A DNA stretch of 64,000 bases from contig NZ_FZOD01000005.1 in assembly GCF_900188345.1 (NCBI RefSeq), forward strand, positions 124,001 to 188,000, in the 5' to 3' direction. Both the position numbers and the translations under genes were made by a program. This DNA comes from Streptosporangium subroseum (GTDB lineage: Bacteria > Actinomycetota > Actinomycetes > Streptosporangiales > Streptosporangiaceae). The notes under the pieces are model-generated. The model was not told the DNA's origin. It worked only from the letters and a program-made list of their open reading frames with translations, and did not search any database. Shown here in pieces: positions 40,743 to 50,034 of the stretch. Numbering within the stretch: the stretch's first letter is position 1; each line of letters starts with the position of its first letter.

Positions 40743-42230
40743 TCAGATGCGTGCGACGCGGCAGGCGAGGTGGAGGGCCAGGCGGGTGTCGGGGTCGGTG
40801 AGGTCGACGCCGAGGAGCTGCCCGATCTTGGCGATCCGCCGGGCGATGGTGTTGCGGTGAACGCCCAGGACGGCGGCGGCCTCGATCAGGGAGGACTCGG
40901 CGTCGAGATAGACGGTGAGGGTCCGGATCAGGTCGCCCGGCTCGGAGTCCAGGGTGGCGAGAAGCGCCTTGGCGGCGGGGACGAACGTGTCGGTTCTGGT
41001 CCAGGCAAGCAGGAGCTGGGCCAGGCCGAGGCGGTCGACGTGCAGGAAACGGCCGGTCTCGACCCGCGACCCGGCCAGGCGGGCGGCGTCACGAGCCTCG
41101 GACAGGGTGCGGGCGATGCCGCCTGGGCCGAGGTGGGGCCGGGCCATGCCCACGTGGAGGTCGAGGTCGGCCAGGCGTCGCTGAGCCTGCCGGACGCGAG
41201 CGGCCAGCCGGTTCACCGGTCCGGGACCGGGCTCGGTGTCGTTGGTCACCCAGGCCATCCAGCCGTCGTCCTCCGCCACGACGACCGCCGCGACTCCCTC
41301 GGCGGCCAGCGCGGAGACCACGTCGGTGCTCAGCGCCACCACGTCCACCGAGCGGCTCACGCCGATGCGGATGCCCGTGTGCCAGCCGTCCAGCCGCCAG
41401 CCCGCCTCCGCCGCGCGGCGGCGTAGCGAGGGGCCGGGATCGTCGCCCGCCTGAAGGAGCTCGCCGAGCAGGCCCGACCTGCGCCGGGCATCGCGCTCCA
41501 CATCCACCCGGCGCAGTGCCAGCGATCGCTGGACCGCCGCCGCGGCCACCGCGAGAACCTCCTCGTCGCCGGCCACCGCGGCCGAGCCGGTCGCCGCTTC
41601 GCCCGCCGTGCCGCCTGTGACGAGCCACAGCTCCGGGGTCCGGCCGTCGGGGGCGAGGACCGGTACCGCGACGCCGCCGCCCGTCAGCCGCTGACGCACC
41701 GGGACGGTCGTCCTGACCCGAGCCGGTATGGCGGGGCCGAGCAGTACGGCCCCGTCCCTCGCCAGTACGGTGACCTCGGTTCCCAGGACCGCGCTCGTCC
41801 GGTCGCGCATCTCCGCGAGGGCGGTCGCACCGGCGTCGAGAACCCGATGTGCCGCGAGAATCCGCCGTGCCACGTCCACCTCGGGGGAGGCGACCAGCAC
41901 GGCCAGCCTCATCGCCGTCTCCAGCGGATCCTCCCCGCAGCCGAGTACGGGCATCTCCAACCGGTCGGCGAGCAGGACCGTGCTGCGCAGCAGCGGTTCG
42001 GTCCCCGGAACCAGCAGCCCGGCGGCCCCGGCCTCGGCCACCCGGCTCAGCTCGGCGTCCAGCCGCCAGGCGGTGCGGTCGGGGTCCAGCAGGACGAGCA
42101 GCTCCCCGGGAGAGAGGGTCGCGCCGGCCGTTCTCGCCGCCACGCGCACACCGGTGACCTGGCGTTTCGTTGATGTCTCACCCGCGAGCGCGACCAGCGG
42201 GGCCCGGACGAACAGATCCGCGATGATCAT
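40743..42230 (-). CDS. Second PucR-family regulator
   Basis: 495 residues: N-terminal PucR domain (MIIADLFVRAPLVALAGE), middle region and C-terminal PucR helix-turn-helix (SLIEAAAVLGVHRNTIARRIAKIGQLLG). Its ATG overlaps the stop of the DUF917 gene upstream (ATGA), so it is the last gene of the permease-hydantoinase-DUF917 operon and probably controls that operon. Two PucR proteins within 4 kb imply separate inducers for the two catabolic branches (inference). Confidence 0.9.
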   Translation of the reverse strand: MIIADLFVRAPLVALAGETSTKRQVTGVRVAARTAGATLSPGELLVLLDPDRTAWRLDAELSRVAEAGAAGLLVPGTEPLLRSTVLLADRLEMPVLGCGEDPLETAMRLAVLVASPEVDVARRILAAHRVLDAGATALAEMRDRTSAVLGTEVTVLARDGAVLLGPAIPARVRTTVPVRQRLTGGGVAVPVLAPDGRTPELWLVTGGTAGEAATGSAAVAGDEEVLAVAAAAVQRSLALRRVDVERDARRRSGLLGELLQAGDDPGPSLRRRAAEAGWRLDGWHTGIRIGVSRSVDVVALSTDVVSALAAEGVAAVVVAEDDGWMAWVTNDTEPGPGPVNRLAARVRQAQRRLADLDLHVGMARPHLGPGGIARTLSEARDAARLAGSRVETGRFLHVDRLGLAQLLLAWTRTDTFVPAAKALLATLDSEPGDLIRTLTVYLDAESSLIEAAAVLGVHRNTIARRIAKIGQLLGVDLTDPDTRLALHLACRVARI

Positions 42231-43408
42231 CGGCCCTCTCCGTCCGGCAGGTCGTCCCGCTGCGGCAGACCGTCTCCAATCGGCAGGTCGTCCCGCTGCG
42301 GCAGACCGTCTCCAATCGGCGGGTCATCTCCGTGCGGCGGGCCGTCCCAGCGCGATGGGCCGCCTCCGGCGGGGGCCGGGTCATCGGCGTCGCCGTCCTC
42401 CATCAGGCACGGGGGGATCTCGATGCCGAACGCCGCGGGGGAGACCTGGGCGAGGCGGTTGGGCCGGCGCCAGAGAGCGGGGGATGCCAGCTGGACGACC
42501 TCGACCCGGTGTCCGGGCCGTATCTTGTGGCAGGCGATCGGCGCCCCGGTCCGCGACTCCAGCAGGCAGAGCACGTCGGGGGTGGTCGCCACCGCCACGC
42601 CGTCCCGGAACACGACCTGGTACTCGTTCTCCATCTCCACGCGCAGCACGGCTCCACCGTGGTCCAGGACCGTCACGGTGCCCCGTCCGCTCGGGCTCCT
42701 GTTCACCTCGACGACCCGCCCGGTCCCGGCGAGCCTGCCGCCGAGGGCCGCCGCACGCGGTGCGCGCCCCGGCAGCGACAGCATGGTGCGCCCAAGGGCG
42801 AGGGCGCGCGAGAGGCTGCCGACAATCGCCTGCCCGGGGAGGTCCACGGCGCGGATCGGCCAGTGCGCGAACGCGGCCCAGCCGCCGCTCGCCGCCAGTG
42901 CGCCGCGGATCATCCGTTCTCCCGCGTCGGGGTCGCACCGGTCCATGACCGTGGTCCGGCCCGCGGCGTCCACCATCGCGTACGGCCCGGCGGCCACGTT
43001 CGCCCGCGAGGTGGACATGTGGCCGAGCCTGGGGAAGGCCCGTCCCATGAGGTCGGCGTCCACCACCGGCCGCCCGCAGCAGAACGCGGCGAGCCCGTTG
43101 ACGCCGCCCGCCTCCAGGGACATGACCGCGTCCACCCGGACGCCGCTCCAGCGGGCCACCACCTCGATCGCCTCGTTCGGCTCGCCGCCGGAGGGGAGTT
43201 TCTCGTCCAGCAGTCCGGTCGATCCGATGAACCCGATCGGCACGACCACGGCGTCACGGGGGAGGTCGGCGACCGCCAGGAACGGTACCGGGGCCGCGCG
43301 GAGCCGCTGCCGCAGCAGCGTCGCCATCGTGGCGCTGGGACCGCCGCCGCCGGAACCGAGCAGGACACAGCCACTGTCGAGGGCGGCGACGTCCTGCTCG
43401 GTGATCAC
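42227..43408 (-). CDS. DUF917-domain protein with repeat tail
   Basis: 393 residues. The DUF917 (S-methyl-thiohydantoin desulfurase-like) start CVLLGSGGGGPSATMATLL and AVVVPIGFIGSTGLLDEK are present. Related proteins sit next to hydantoinase/oxoprolinase genes, as here. The last 50 residues are a Pro/Asp/Gly-rich tail of 12-residue repeats (DDLPIGDGLPQR) encoded by a 36-bp tandem repeat. The start is GTG 43408, 4 nt after the stop of the preceding DUF917 gene. The stop overlaps the pucR start. Confidence 0.85.
   Translation of the reverse strand: MITEQDVAALDSGCVLLGSGGGGPSATMATLLRQRLRAAPVPFLAVADLPRDAVVVPIGFIGSTGLLDEKLPSGGEPNEAIEVVARWSGVRVDAVMSLEAGGVNGLAAFCCGRPVVDADLMGRAFPRLGHMSTSRANVAAGPYAMVDAAGRTTVMDRCDPDAGERMIRGALAASGGWAAFAHWPIRAVDLPGQAIVGSLSRALALGRTMLSLPGRAPRAAALGGRLAGTGRVVEVNRSPSGRGTVTVLDHGGAVLRVEMENEYQVVFRDGVAVATTPDVLCLLESRTGAPIACHKIRPGHRVEVVQLASPALWRRPNRLAQVSPAAFGIEIPPCLMEDGDADDPAPAGGGPSRWDGPPHGDDPPIGDGLPQRDDLPIGDGLPQRDDLPDGEGR
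42245..42352. repeat. 36-bp tandem repeat in the DUF917 gene tail
   Basis: 42245-42280 and 42281-42316 are identical; 42317-42352 is a diverged third copy. In frame, giving a 12-residue protein repeat just before the stop. Confidence 0.95.
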
Positions 43409-43412
43409 CTCT

Positions 43413-44462
43413 CTAGGTTGTCACGGGGTCGAGGTCGTATCCGAAGTACCTCGGTCCGACGAGTGCCAGGCCCTCCGGCGTGTGCCAGCGAGGGTCGCAC
43501 GGGGCGACCAGCACCGTGACCCGCTGGCCGTACCGGGTGCCCTCGGTCGTCACCGGAACGCCCGTCTGCTGGTCGAGCACGCAGATCAGGTCGGGCGTGG
43601 TCGCCACGGGCACCCCGTCGAGCTCGGCCAGCAGGTGCTCGTTCTGGAACGACAGGCGCAGCTCGGCCGAGCCGTCGGTGAGCCTCGCCGTGCCCCGGGC
43701 GAATCCCCCGACGGTGCGGCGTTCGACGTCCAGGACCTTGCCGGTGAACAGCACCCGCCCGCCGAGCCGCTCCGCGACCGCCTCGGCCGTGTCGCCGGTG
43801 GTCCGGTGACGCTCGACCAGCGCGCCGAGCTCGGCGCAGAGCGACAGCGTTCCGGGCACCATGTACTCGCGGGCCTGCCGGCCGGTCATGGCGTAGAGGG
43901 CGGTCGTGGACGAGCCGCCCATCTCCACGGTGGCCGCTCGGGCGAGCCGCTCGGTCCAGTGGTTGTCGACGGTGTGGATGACCGCCCGGTTGCCCTTGTC
44001 GTCGGACATCGCCATCGGGGAGGCCTTGACCCCGTAGAGGCCGGGGACGAACATCTGCAGCTCGGGGAACGCGCGGCCCATGCCGTCGGCGTCGATGAGC
44101 GGCAGGCCGGTCCTGGCCGCCGCGGCGACGGGGATCAGCGAGTTCACGCCGCCCGCCTCCGCGCAGGCCAGGTGGGTCGGGCGACGGCCGAGGTAGCCGC
44201 ACAGGGCCTCCACCGCGTTGGAGAGCTCGTCGGCGGCGGGCAGTTTCTCCACCATCACCGTGGGCGCGCCCATGGACGCGACCGGCAGGACCACCGCGTC
44301 GTCGGGCAGCTCCGCCAGCGGCGTCAGCTTCACCGGGCCGTTCTCCCGCAGGGCGGCGCGGGCCATGAGGCGGCCGATGTAGGGGTCGCCGCCCCCGCCC
44401 GTGCCGAGGATCGCCGCTCCCGTGGCGATGTCGGCGAGGTCGTCGAGGCCGATCTCACGCAT
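43413..44462 (-). CDS. DUF917-domain protein
   Basis: 349 residues, close to standard DUF917 length and without the repeat tail of its neighbour. It begins MREIGLDDLADIATGAAILGTGGGGDPYIG, the family signature, and contains SMGAPTVMVEKL and ACAEAGGVNSLIPV. With the paralogue downstream it may form a heteromer. Function within the operon is probably hydrolysis or modification of a hydantoin-type ring together with the HyuA-like protein (inference). The ATG overlaps the end of the hydantoinase gene by 8 nt. Confidence 0.88.
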   Translation of the reverse strand: MREIGLDDLADIATGAAILGTGGGGDPYIGRLMARAALRENGPVKLTPLAELPDDAVVLPVASMGAPTVMVEKLPAADELSNAVEALCGYLGRRPTHLACAEAGGVNSLIPVAAAARTGLPLIDADGMGRAFPELQMFVPGLYGVKASPMAMSDDKGNRAVIHTVDNHWTERLARAATVEMGGSSTTALYAMTGRQAREYMVPGTLSLCAELGALVERHRTTGDTAEAVAERLGGRVLFTGKVLDVERRTVGGFARGTARLTDGSAELRLSFQNEHLLAELDGVPVATTPDLICVLDQQTGVPVTTEGTRYGQRVTVLVAPCDPRWHTPEGLALVGPRYFGYDLDPVTT

Positions 44463-46074
44463 GTCCCGTTCCCTTCGTCGAAAGTTCCTTGATCGCCAGG
44501 TCGCCCACGGCCTTCACCCGGATGCGCGTGGCGTCCCCGGGGAGATAGGGCACCGGGATCTCGTCGAACTCCACGATCCGGACGCTGCCCGGCTGCGCGC
44601 CGCCCGCGATCGCCCGGTCAACGGCCTCCTGGCGGGCCTCGTCGAGTACGGTCTCCCGGCGGCCGGGGGCGACGGTGTAGATCCGGTCCACCTCGCCGCC
44701 GATCTGCGCGATGGCCGCGCCGATGGCGTTGGCCACCGAGTGGTTGCCCGGCCGGTGCAGGGTGCCGCAGCCGGGCAGCTCGTCGGGCAGGAGGATCGAT
44801 CCGCCGCCGACCGCCACCACGGGGAGCGGCTCCGGGCTGGTCCGCATCCGCTCCACGGCCTCGGCCACCTCGTCGGCGATCCGCTTGAGGACCGCCTGGA
44901 CCATGCTCCGGTCCAGGTGGGCGACCAGCGAGGGGTCGCCGATCTCCGCCCGGCCCGCGGCCACCGCTATGTCGGTGGCGGTGAGGGTCGAGCCGCCGAA
45001 CACCAGCGCCTGCTCGGGCAGGCGGTAGCCGACCGAGTCGGGACCCACGCCGTGGTCGGGGTGAATCCGGCTGCCGCCGCCGAGGCCGATCGACAGCACG
45101 TCGGGCATCCGGAAGTTGGTGCGGATGCCCGCGACCGTGACCTCGGTCGTCGCCTCGCGGGGAAAGCCGCCGCTGAGGATGCCGATGTCGCTGGTCGTGC
45201 CGCCGATGTCGACGACCGCGCAGGTGCCGATGCCGGACAGCGCCGCGGCGCCGCGCATGGAGTTGGTCGGTCCCGAGGCGAAGGTGGCGACCGGGTAGCG
45301 CCTGGCGAACTCCAGGTCCATCAGCGTGCCGTCGTTCTGGCTGAGGTAGAGGGGCGCGGTGATGCCGAGTCCCGCCATCGCCCCGGCCAGGCCGTCCACG
45401 ATGCCGGTCGCGAGCTCCCTGAGCGCCGCGTTCACGATCGTGGCGTTCTCCCGCTCCAGCAGGCCTATCCGGCCGATCTCGTGGGAGAGCGAGATCGGCA
45501 CGCCCGGCAGTTCGGCGGCGAGGATCTCCGCGGCCCGCTCCTCGAACTCGATGTTCACCGGGGAGAAGACCGAGGAGACCGCCACCGAACGGATGCCGCG
45601 GGCACGGATGTCGTCGGCGGTACGGCGCAGCTCGTCGGGATCCAGTTCGGAGATGAGCCGCCCGTCGAACTCGTGGCCTCCGTGGCACAGGTAGCCGCGG
45701 CCGGAGACGGCCTCGACCAGCGCGTCCGGCCAGTCCACGAACGGGGGCAGGGCCGAGGTGGCGGGCAGGCCGAGCCGTACGGCCGCGGTGGGGGCGAGCC
45801 GATCGGCCTCCACCAGCGCGTTGATGAAGTGCGTGGTGCCGATCATCACGGCGTTCACGTCGCTCAGTGTCGCGGTGTCCGTACCGCCCGCGGCCCGTGG
45901 GGATCCGGCCCCGGGCCGGTCGTGGAGGAGTTGGTCCCGCAGGCCTTCGAGGGCCGCGACGATTCCGCCGGTGACGTCCCGGGTGGTGCTCCGCTTCACC
46001 GCGGCGACCACCCGCTCGCCGTCCATCAGGACCGCGTCGGTGTTGGTGCCGCCCACGTCGATGCCGATCCTCAT
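44455..46074 (-). CDS. Hydantoinase/oxoprolinase family protein (HyuA-like)
   Basis: 539 residues of the ATP-dependent hydantoinase/oxoprolinase/acetone carboxylase family. The N-terminal nucleotide-binding motif is RIGIDVGGTNTDAVLMDG, with a second phosphate loop VVDIGGTTSDIGIL and GLGGGSRI downstream. ATP-driven opening of hydantoin-like rings is the family reaction; no HyuB partner is present, and DUF917 proteins take that place. Its ATG overlaps the permease stop (ATGA). Confidence 0.92.
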   Translation of the reverse strand: MRIGIDVGGTNTDAVLMDGERVVAAVKRSTTRDVTGGIVAALEGLRDQLLHDRPGAGSPRAAGGTDTATLSDVNAVMIGTTHFINALVEADRLAPTAAVRLGLPATSALPPFVDWPDALVEAVSGRGYLCHGGHEFDGRLISELDPDELRRTADDIRARGIRSVAVSSVFSPVNIEFEERAAEILAAELPGVPISLSHEIGRIGLLERENATIVNAALRELATGIVDGLAGAMAGLGITAPLYLSQNDGTLMDLEFARRYPVATFASGPTNSMRGAAALSGIGTCAVVDIGGTTSDIGILSGGFPREATTEVTVAGIRTNFRMPDVLSIGLGGGSRIHPDHGVGPDSVGYRLPEQALVFGGSTLTATDIAVAAGRAEIGDPSLVAHLDRSMVQAVLKRIADEVAEAVERMRTSPEPLPVVAVGGGSILLPDELPGCGTLHRPGNHSVANAIGAAIAQIGGEVDRIYTVAPGRRETVLDEARQEAVDRAIAGGAQPGSVRIVEFDEIPVPYLPGDATRIRVKAVGDLAIKELSTKGTGHA

Positions 46075-47399
46075 GCCCGGGCCCCCTCGGAGATCGCGAT
46101 GTCGGACGGAGCGGTTCCCACTTCTCTCACCAGGCCGAGCTTCCCGCAGACGACGTAGAGGAGGAAGGCCACGACCAGGGAGTTGACGCTGCCCAGCCCG
46201 GCGGTGACGTACTGGCCGACGAGTGAGGCGACCAGCCATATCACCAGGGTCGCGGGGACCCACATCGGAGAGCTCGACGGGGCGGCGCCCGCCGCGCGGC
46301 CCTCGGCGAGCCGGTCGCGCCAGCGGCGCACCACGAAGTATTCGGCGATCATGATCCCGGCGATCGGCGGGAACACCACCCCGAGGATCAGCAGGAAGTT
46401 CGTGAACTGGTCGAGGATCCCGGCCGCGCCCAGCAGCGTGCCCGCCACGCCGACGATCGCGGTGACCACGGCCCGGTTGGGGCGGCGGCCGGTGATGACG
46501 ACGACGAAGTTCACGATGCCCAGGCCCGAGGAGTACAGGTTCCAGTCGTTGATCTTCAGCGTCCCCGCGACGATCACCAGCGTGCCGACCAGGCCGACCG
46601 AGGAGGTGACGATCGCGATGACGTCGGAGCTGCCGACCGCGTGGGCGAGGAGCACTCCCGAGAGTCCGATGACGTACTCGCCCAGGGTGACGCCGACCAG
46701 CGTCTGCTTGACGACGTCGGCGGCGCTCCGGTTGAACCGTGTCATGTCGGGAGTGATCACCGCGCCGACCATGAGACTCCCCGCGACCAGCGCCACCCCC
46801 TGGAGCAGGGTCATGGCCGGCCCCGGTGGCGGGGAGGAGACGAGCGCGCCGAGCGGGTGACTGCTCAGCTCGGAGATGATCGACCAGGCGACCAGCGCGA
46901 GAAAGAGCGGGACGGTCAGGTAGGCGGTCCAGGCCATGGAGTGGAAGCCGAGCATGACGATGGCCGTGACGGCGAGGCCGAAGGCGATCGCCCACACCCA
47001 CTCCGGCGGCCCGCCGATCAGCGCCGACAGGCCGCGGGCCGAGACGCCCGACTGGACGCCGAACCATCCGATCAGGCTGATCCCGATCGCCAGCCCGATC
47101 ACCGCGGAGCCGCCGCGGCCGAACCCGGTCCAGCGGGCGAGCATCGAGGTGGACAGGCCCTCGCGCATGCCGATGATACCCACGAAGATCATCCCGAACT
47201 CCAGGATCACCGCGCCGATGGTCAACGCCCAGAACGCGCCCCAGAAGTCCATCCCGAAGCCGAGCGTCGCGCCGAGCAGAAACTGGGTCAGGGCCGAGAC
47301 CTGGCCGAACCGCTGTACGGCGATCGACCACCAGGGGTAGCGCGCTTCGGCGGGCACACGTGCCAGCGAGTAGTCGTCCATGCCGACGGTGTCAGCCAT
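46071..47399 (-). CDS. NCS1-family nucleobase/hydantoin permease
   Basis: 442 residues, about twelve membrane helices, cytosine/purine/hydantoin permease family (FLLGATLGFGMDFWGAFWAL, GWFGVQSGVSARGLSALIG, ITPDMTRFNRSAADVVKQT). First gene of the five-gene operon, so the operon's substrate is most likely imported by it. ATG 47399 has TGGAGG 5 nt upstream. Divergent from the NCS2 permease gene with a 347-bp promoter region between. Confidence 0.92.
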   Translation of the reverse strand: MADTVGMDDYSLARVPAEARYPWWSIAVQRFGQVSALTQFLLGATLGFGMDFWGAFWALTIGAVILEFGMIFVGIIGMREGLSTSMLARWTGFGRGGSAVIGLAIGISLIGWFGVQSGVSARGLSALIGGPPEWVWAIAFGLAVTAIVMLGFHSMAWTAYLTVPLFLALVAWSIISELSSHPLGALVSSPPPGPAMTLLQGVALVAGSLMVGAVITPDMTRFNRSAADVVKQTLVGVTLGEYVIGLSGVLLAHAVGSSDVIAIVTSSVGLVGTLVIVAGTLKINDWNLYSSGLGIVNFVVVITGRRPNRAVVTAIVGVAGTLLGAAGILDQFTNFLLILGVVFPPIAGIMIAEYFVVRRWRDRLAEGRAAGAAPSSSPMWVPATLVIWLVASLVGQYVTAGLGSVNSLVVAFLLYVVCGKLGLVREVGTAPSDIAISEGARA

Positions 47400-47746
47400 C
47401 CGGGCCTCCAGAAGTGAGTTGGGAGTACGGTAAGCAGCCGTTCCGCCCTGGCATAGGTGCGTTACGCACCGCTTGGATGGTTGAATCGGGCGGTTCGCAC
47501 CGTCGCCTCGTGAAGGGCCCGGCGAGGCCGCGCGCGGGAGGTCTTCGTGGTTCCTCGCGTGTTCACCGGGCGTTCTCGCCGATCGTGCGCGACGCTTTCA
47601 CTGGTCAGCGACTCAGATTTGGCAGATCATGACGGTGTAAGGGCGTGATCGCGGGCCTAATGTGCCCGCAACGACAGCATGGGGATTCGCCGGAGGGATG
47701 CCTGCGGGGCGGCCACCGACCGACGGCCCGGTGAAAGGTGGGCTTG
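47400..47746. other. Divergent promoter region between NCS1 and NCS2 permease genes
   Basis: 347 bp with no gene. It holds a perfect dyad GGTGCG-TTA-CGCACC at 47456-47470, 57 bp before the NCS1 start, and a GCGGGC/GCCCGC hairpin (47651-47669) about 80 bp before the NCS2 start. Both are candidates for control by the PucR proteins. No known purine riboswitch is recognised. Confidence 0.5.
47456..47470. promoter_or_regulatory. GGTGCG-TTA-CGCACC dyad
   Basis: Perfect 6-3-6 inverted repeat in the divergent promoter region of the two permease operons; candidate operator. Confidence 0.45.
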
Positions 47747-49168
47747 ATGGTTGCAGGTTGGACAAAACACGGCGACGGAAAAACCCTGGCACCGGGAGAG
47801 GTCGTCAAACCGGACGAGCGGCTCTCCTGGCCGCGCATGGTCGGGTTCGGCGCGCAGCACGTCATCGCGATGTTCGGTGCGACGTTCGTCTTCCCCCTGG
47901 TCATGGGGCTGGACCCGAACGTCGCCATCATGTTCTCGGGCGTCGCGACGATCATGTTCCTGCTCATCGTGAAGGGGAAGATCCCCAGCTATCTCGGGAC
48001 CAGCGCGTCGTTCGTGGGCGGGGTGCTCGCCATCCGGGCGGCCTTCGGCGGTGACGTCCCCATGGCCGACGCGATCGTCACCGGGTCGATCCTCGTCGTG
48101 GGACTGGTGCTCGCGCTCATCGGCGTGGCGATCCACTACGTCGGCGTGCAGATCATCCATCGGATCTTCCCGCCGGTCGTCACCGGCGCGGTCGTCATGC
48201 TGATCGGGTTCGGCCTGGCGTACGTGGTCGCGGACATCTACTGGCCGCAGGACCAGTGGATCGCCCTGATCACGATGTGCGTCACCTTCCTGATCATCGT
48301 GCTCTTCAAGGGGTTCATCGGCCGGATCGGCATCCTGCTCGGACTGATCATCGGTTTCCTCCTCTCCTGGGGGGCCGACAGGATCTTCGGCGACATCACC
48401 GCCTACAACGCCGGCACCGGCGCGGTCGACGCGCACCCGAGGGTGAGCTTCGGCGCGGTGGCCCAGGCCGACTGGATCGGCCTGCCGAACATGCACCTCC
48501 CCGACTTCAAGGTCTCCGCCGTGATCCTCGTGCTCCCTGCCGTGATCGCGCTGGTCGCCGAGAACGTGGGCCACGTCAAGGCGGTCGGCGAGATGACCGG
48601 CACCGACGTGGACCCCTACATCGGCCGGGCGATCATCGGTGACGGGGCCGCCACCGTGGTGGCCAGCGCCTTCGGAGGCTCCCCGACCACCACCTACGCC
48701 GAGAACATCGGGGTCATGGCCGCGACGAGGGTCTACTCGACGGCCGCGTACTACATCGCGGCCGTCATCGCGATCCTGTTCGGCCTCTGCCCCAAGTTCG
48801 GCGCGCTGGTCGCGGCGACGCCGGGCGGCGTGCTCGGCGGCATCACCGTCATCCTCTACGGCATGATCGGCCTGCTCGGCGCGAAGATCTGGATCGAGAA
48901 CCGGGTGGACTTCTCCGACCCGGTCAACATGGTTCCGATCGGAGCGGGCATCATCCTCGCCATCGGCCCGGTCAAGCAGATGATCAGCTCGGACTTCACG
49001 CTGGAGGGCATCGCCCTCGGCACCATCGTGGTCCTCGTGGGCTATCACGTGCTCCGGGCGATCTCCAACCGCACCGGTGCGGGCAGCGGTTCCGATGGTT
49101 CCGGTGGTCCCGCCGGCCCCGTTCCCGATACCGAGCCGACCGGGCTGAAACGAGAGGCCGCCGGGTGA
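47747..49168 (+). CDS. NCS2-family uracil/xanthine permease
   Basis: 473 residues, nucleobase:cation symporter 2 family with about 12-14 membrane helices (MVGFGAQHVIAMFGATFVFPL, LPAVIALVAENVGHVKAVGE, TTTYAENIGVMAATRV). Proton-driven uptake of xanthine or uric acid is likely next to a xanthine-dehydrogenase operon. ATG 47747 follows AAAGG with 8-nt spacing; a GTG at 47738 is in frame but inside the ribosome site. Its stop overlaps the next start as GTGA. The C-terminal tail is Gly/Ser/Pro-rich. Confidence 0.92.
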   Translation: MVAGWTKHGDGKTLAPGEVVKPDERLSWPRMVGFGAQHVIAMFGATFVFPLVMGLDPNVAIMFSGVATIMFLLIVKGKIPSYLGTSASFVGGVLAIRAAFGGDVPMADAIVTGSILVVGLVLALIGVAIHYVGVQIIHRIFPPVVTGAVVMLIGFGLAYVVADIYWPQDQWIALITMCVTFLIIVLFKGFIGRIGILLGLIIGFLLSWGADRIFGDITAYNAGTGAVDAHPRVSFGAVAQADWIGLPNMHLPDFKVSAVILVLPAVIALVAENVGHVKAVGEMTGTDVDPYIGRAIIGDGAATVVASAFGGSPTTTYAENIGVMAATRVYSTAAYYIAAVIAILFGLCPKFGALVAATPGGVLGGITVILYGMIGLLGAKIWIENRVDFSDPVNMVPIGAGIILAIGPVKQMISSDFTLEGIALGTIVVLVGYHVLRAISNRTGAGSGSDGSGGPAGPVPDTEPTGLKREAAG

Positions 49169-50034
49169 AGCCACCCCCTTTCGACTACCACGCACCCCGC
49201 TCCCTCGGCGAGGCGCTCGACGCCCTCGCCGAGGCCGGGGAGCACGGCAAGGTCCTCGCGGGCGGCCAGAGCCTGATCCCGATGCTGAACATGCGGCTGG
49301 CCGCCCCGGCGCACCTCGTCGACATCAACCGGCTGTCCGAGCTGGCCACCCTCGACGTGGGGCCGGACGGCGTCCGCGTCGGCGCGCTGGCCAGGCACGC
49401 CCAGGTGGAGCGGTCCGAGCGGGTCGCGGCCGTTCAGCCGCTGCTCCGCGAGGCGCTCCGGCTGGTCGCCCACCCGGTGATCCGCAACCGGGGCACCGTG
49501 GTCGGCAGCCTGGCGCACGCCGACCCGGCCGCCGAGCTGCCCGCCGTACTGGCCCTTCTGGGAGGCTCGGTACGGCTGGCGCGACCCGGCGTCACCCGCG
49601 ACGTCCCGGCCGCCGACTTCTTCGTGGGGCCCCTGGAATCGGCGGTCGAATCCGGCGAGCTGGCCGTCTCCGCGTTCTTCCCCGCCCTGCTCCCGCGCTC
49701 GGGCACCGCGTTCCGCGAGGTCGCCAGGAGGCACGGCGACTACGCCCTGGCCGGGATCGCGGCCCTGGTCCGCCTGGACGACGACCTGCGGATCACCTCG
49801 GCCACGGTGGCGTGCGTGAGCGTCGGCCCCGTCCCGGTGGTCGTCGACGTCACCGCGGCATGCGGTCACCGGCCGCCGGCGACGGCCGACTGGGCCTCGG
49901 CGGCGTGGGCCGTACAGGATCGTGTCGACCCGGAGACCGACATTCACGCGACCGCCGACTACCGGCGGCATCTCACCGGGGTCCTGGCCGAGCAGGCACT
50001 CCGTGACGCGGCCAGGGAGGCCACCGGTGCATGA
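49165..50034 (+). CDS. Xanthine-dehydrogenase-type FAD subunit
   Basis: 289 residues of the CoxM/XdhB family. FAD motifs are AGGQSLIPMLNMRL near residue 32 and RGTVVGSLAHADPAAELP near 110. It transfers electrons between the 2Fe-2S clusters and the acceptor in the molybdenum hydroxylase complex. GTG start overlaps the permease stop (GTGA); its own stop lies 8 nt inside the next gene. Confidence 0.92.
   Translation: MKPPPFDYHAPRSLGEALDALAEAGEHGKVLAGGQSLIPMLNMRLAAPAHLVDINRLSELATLDVGPDGVRVGALARHAQVERSERVAAVQPLLREALRLVAHPVIRNRGTVVGSLAHADPAAELPAVLALLGGSVRLARPGVTRDVPAADFFVGPLESAVESGELAVSAFFPALLPRSGTAFREVARRHGDYALAGIAALVRLDDDLRITSATVACVSVGPVPVVVDVTAACGHRPPATADWASAAWAVQDRVDPETDIHATADYRRHLTGVLAEQALRDAAREATGA

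Noticed and set aside
44455..47331. Apparent 958-residue fusion of permease and hydantoinase
   Set aside because: The upstream half is the permease gene read in another frame; the real genes overlap by ATGA at 46071-46074.
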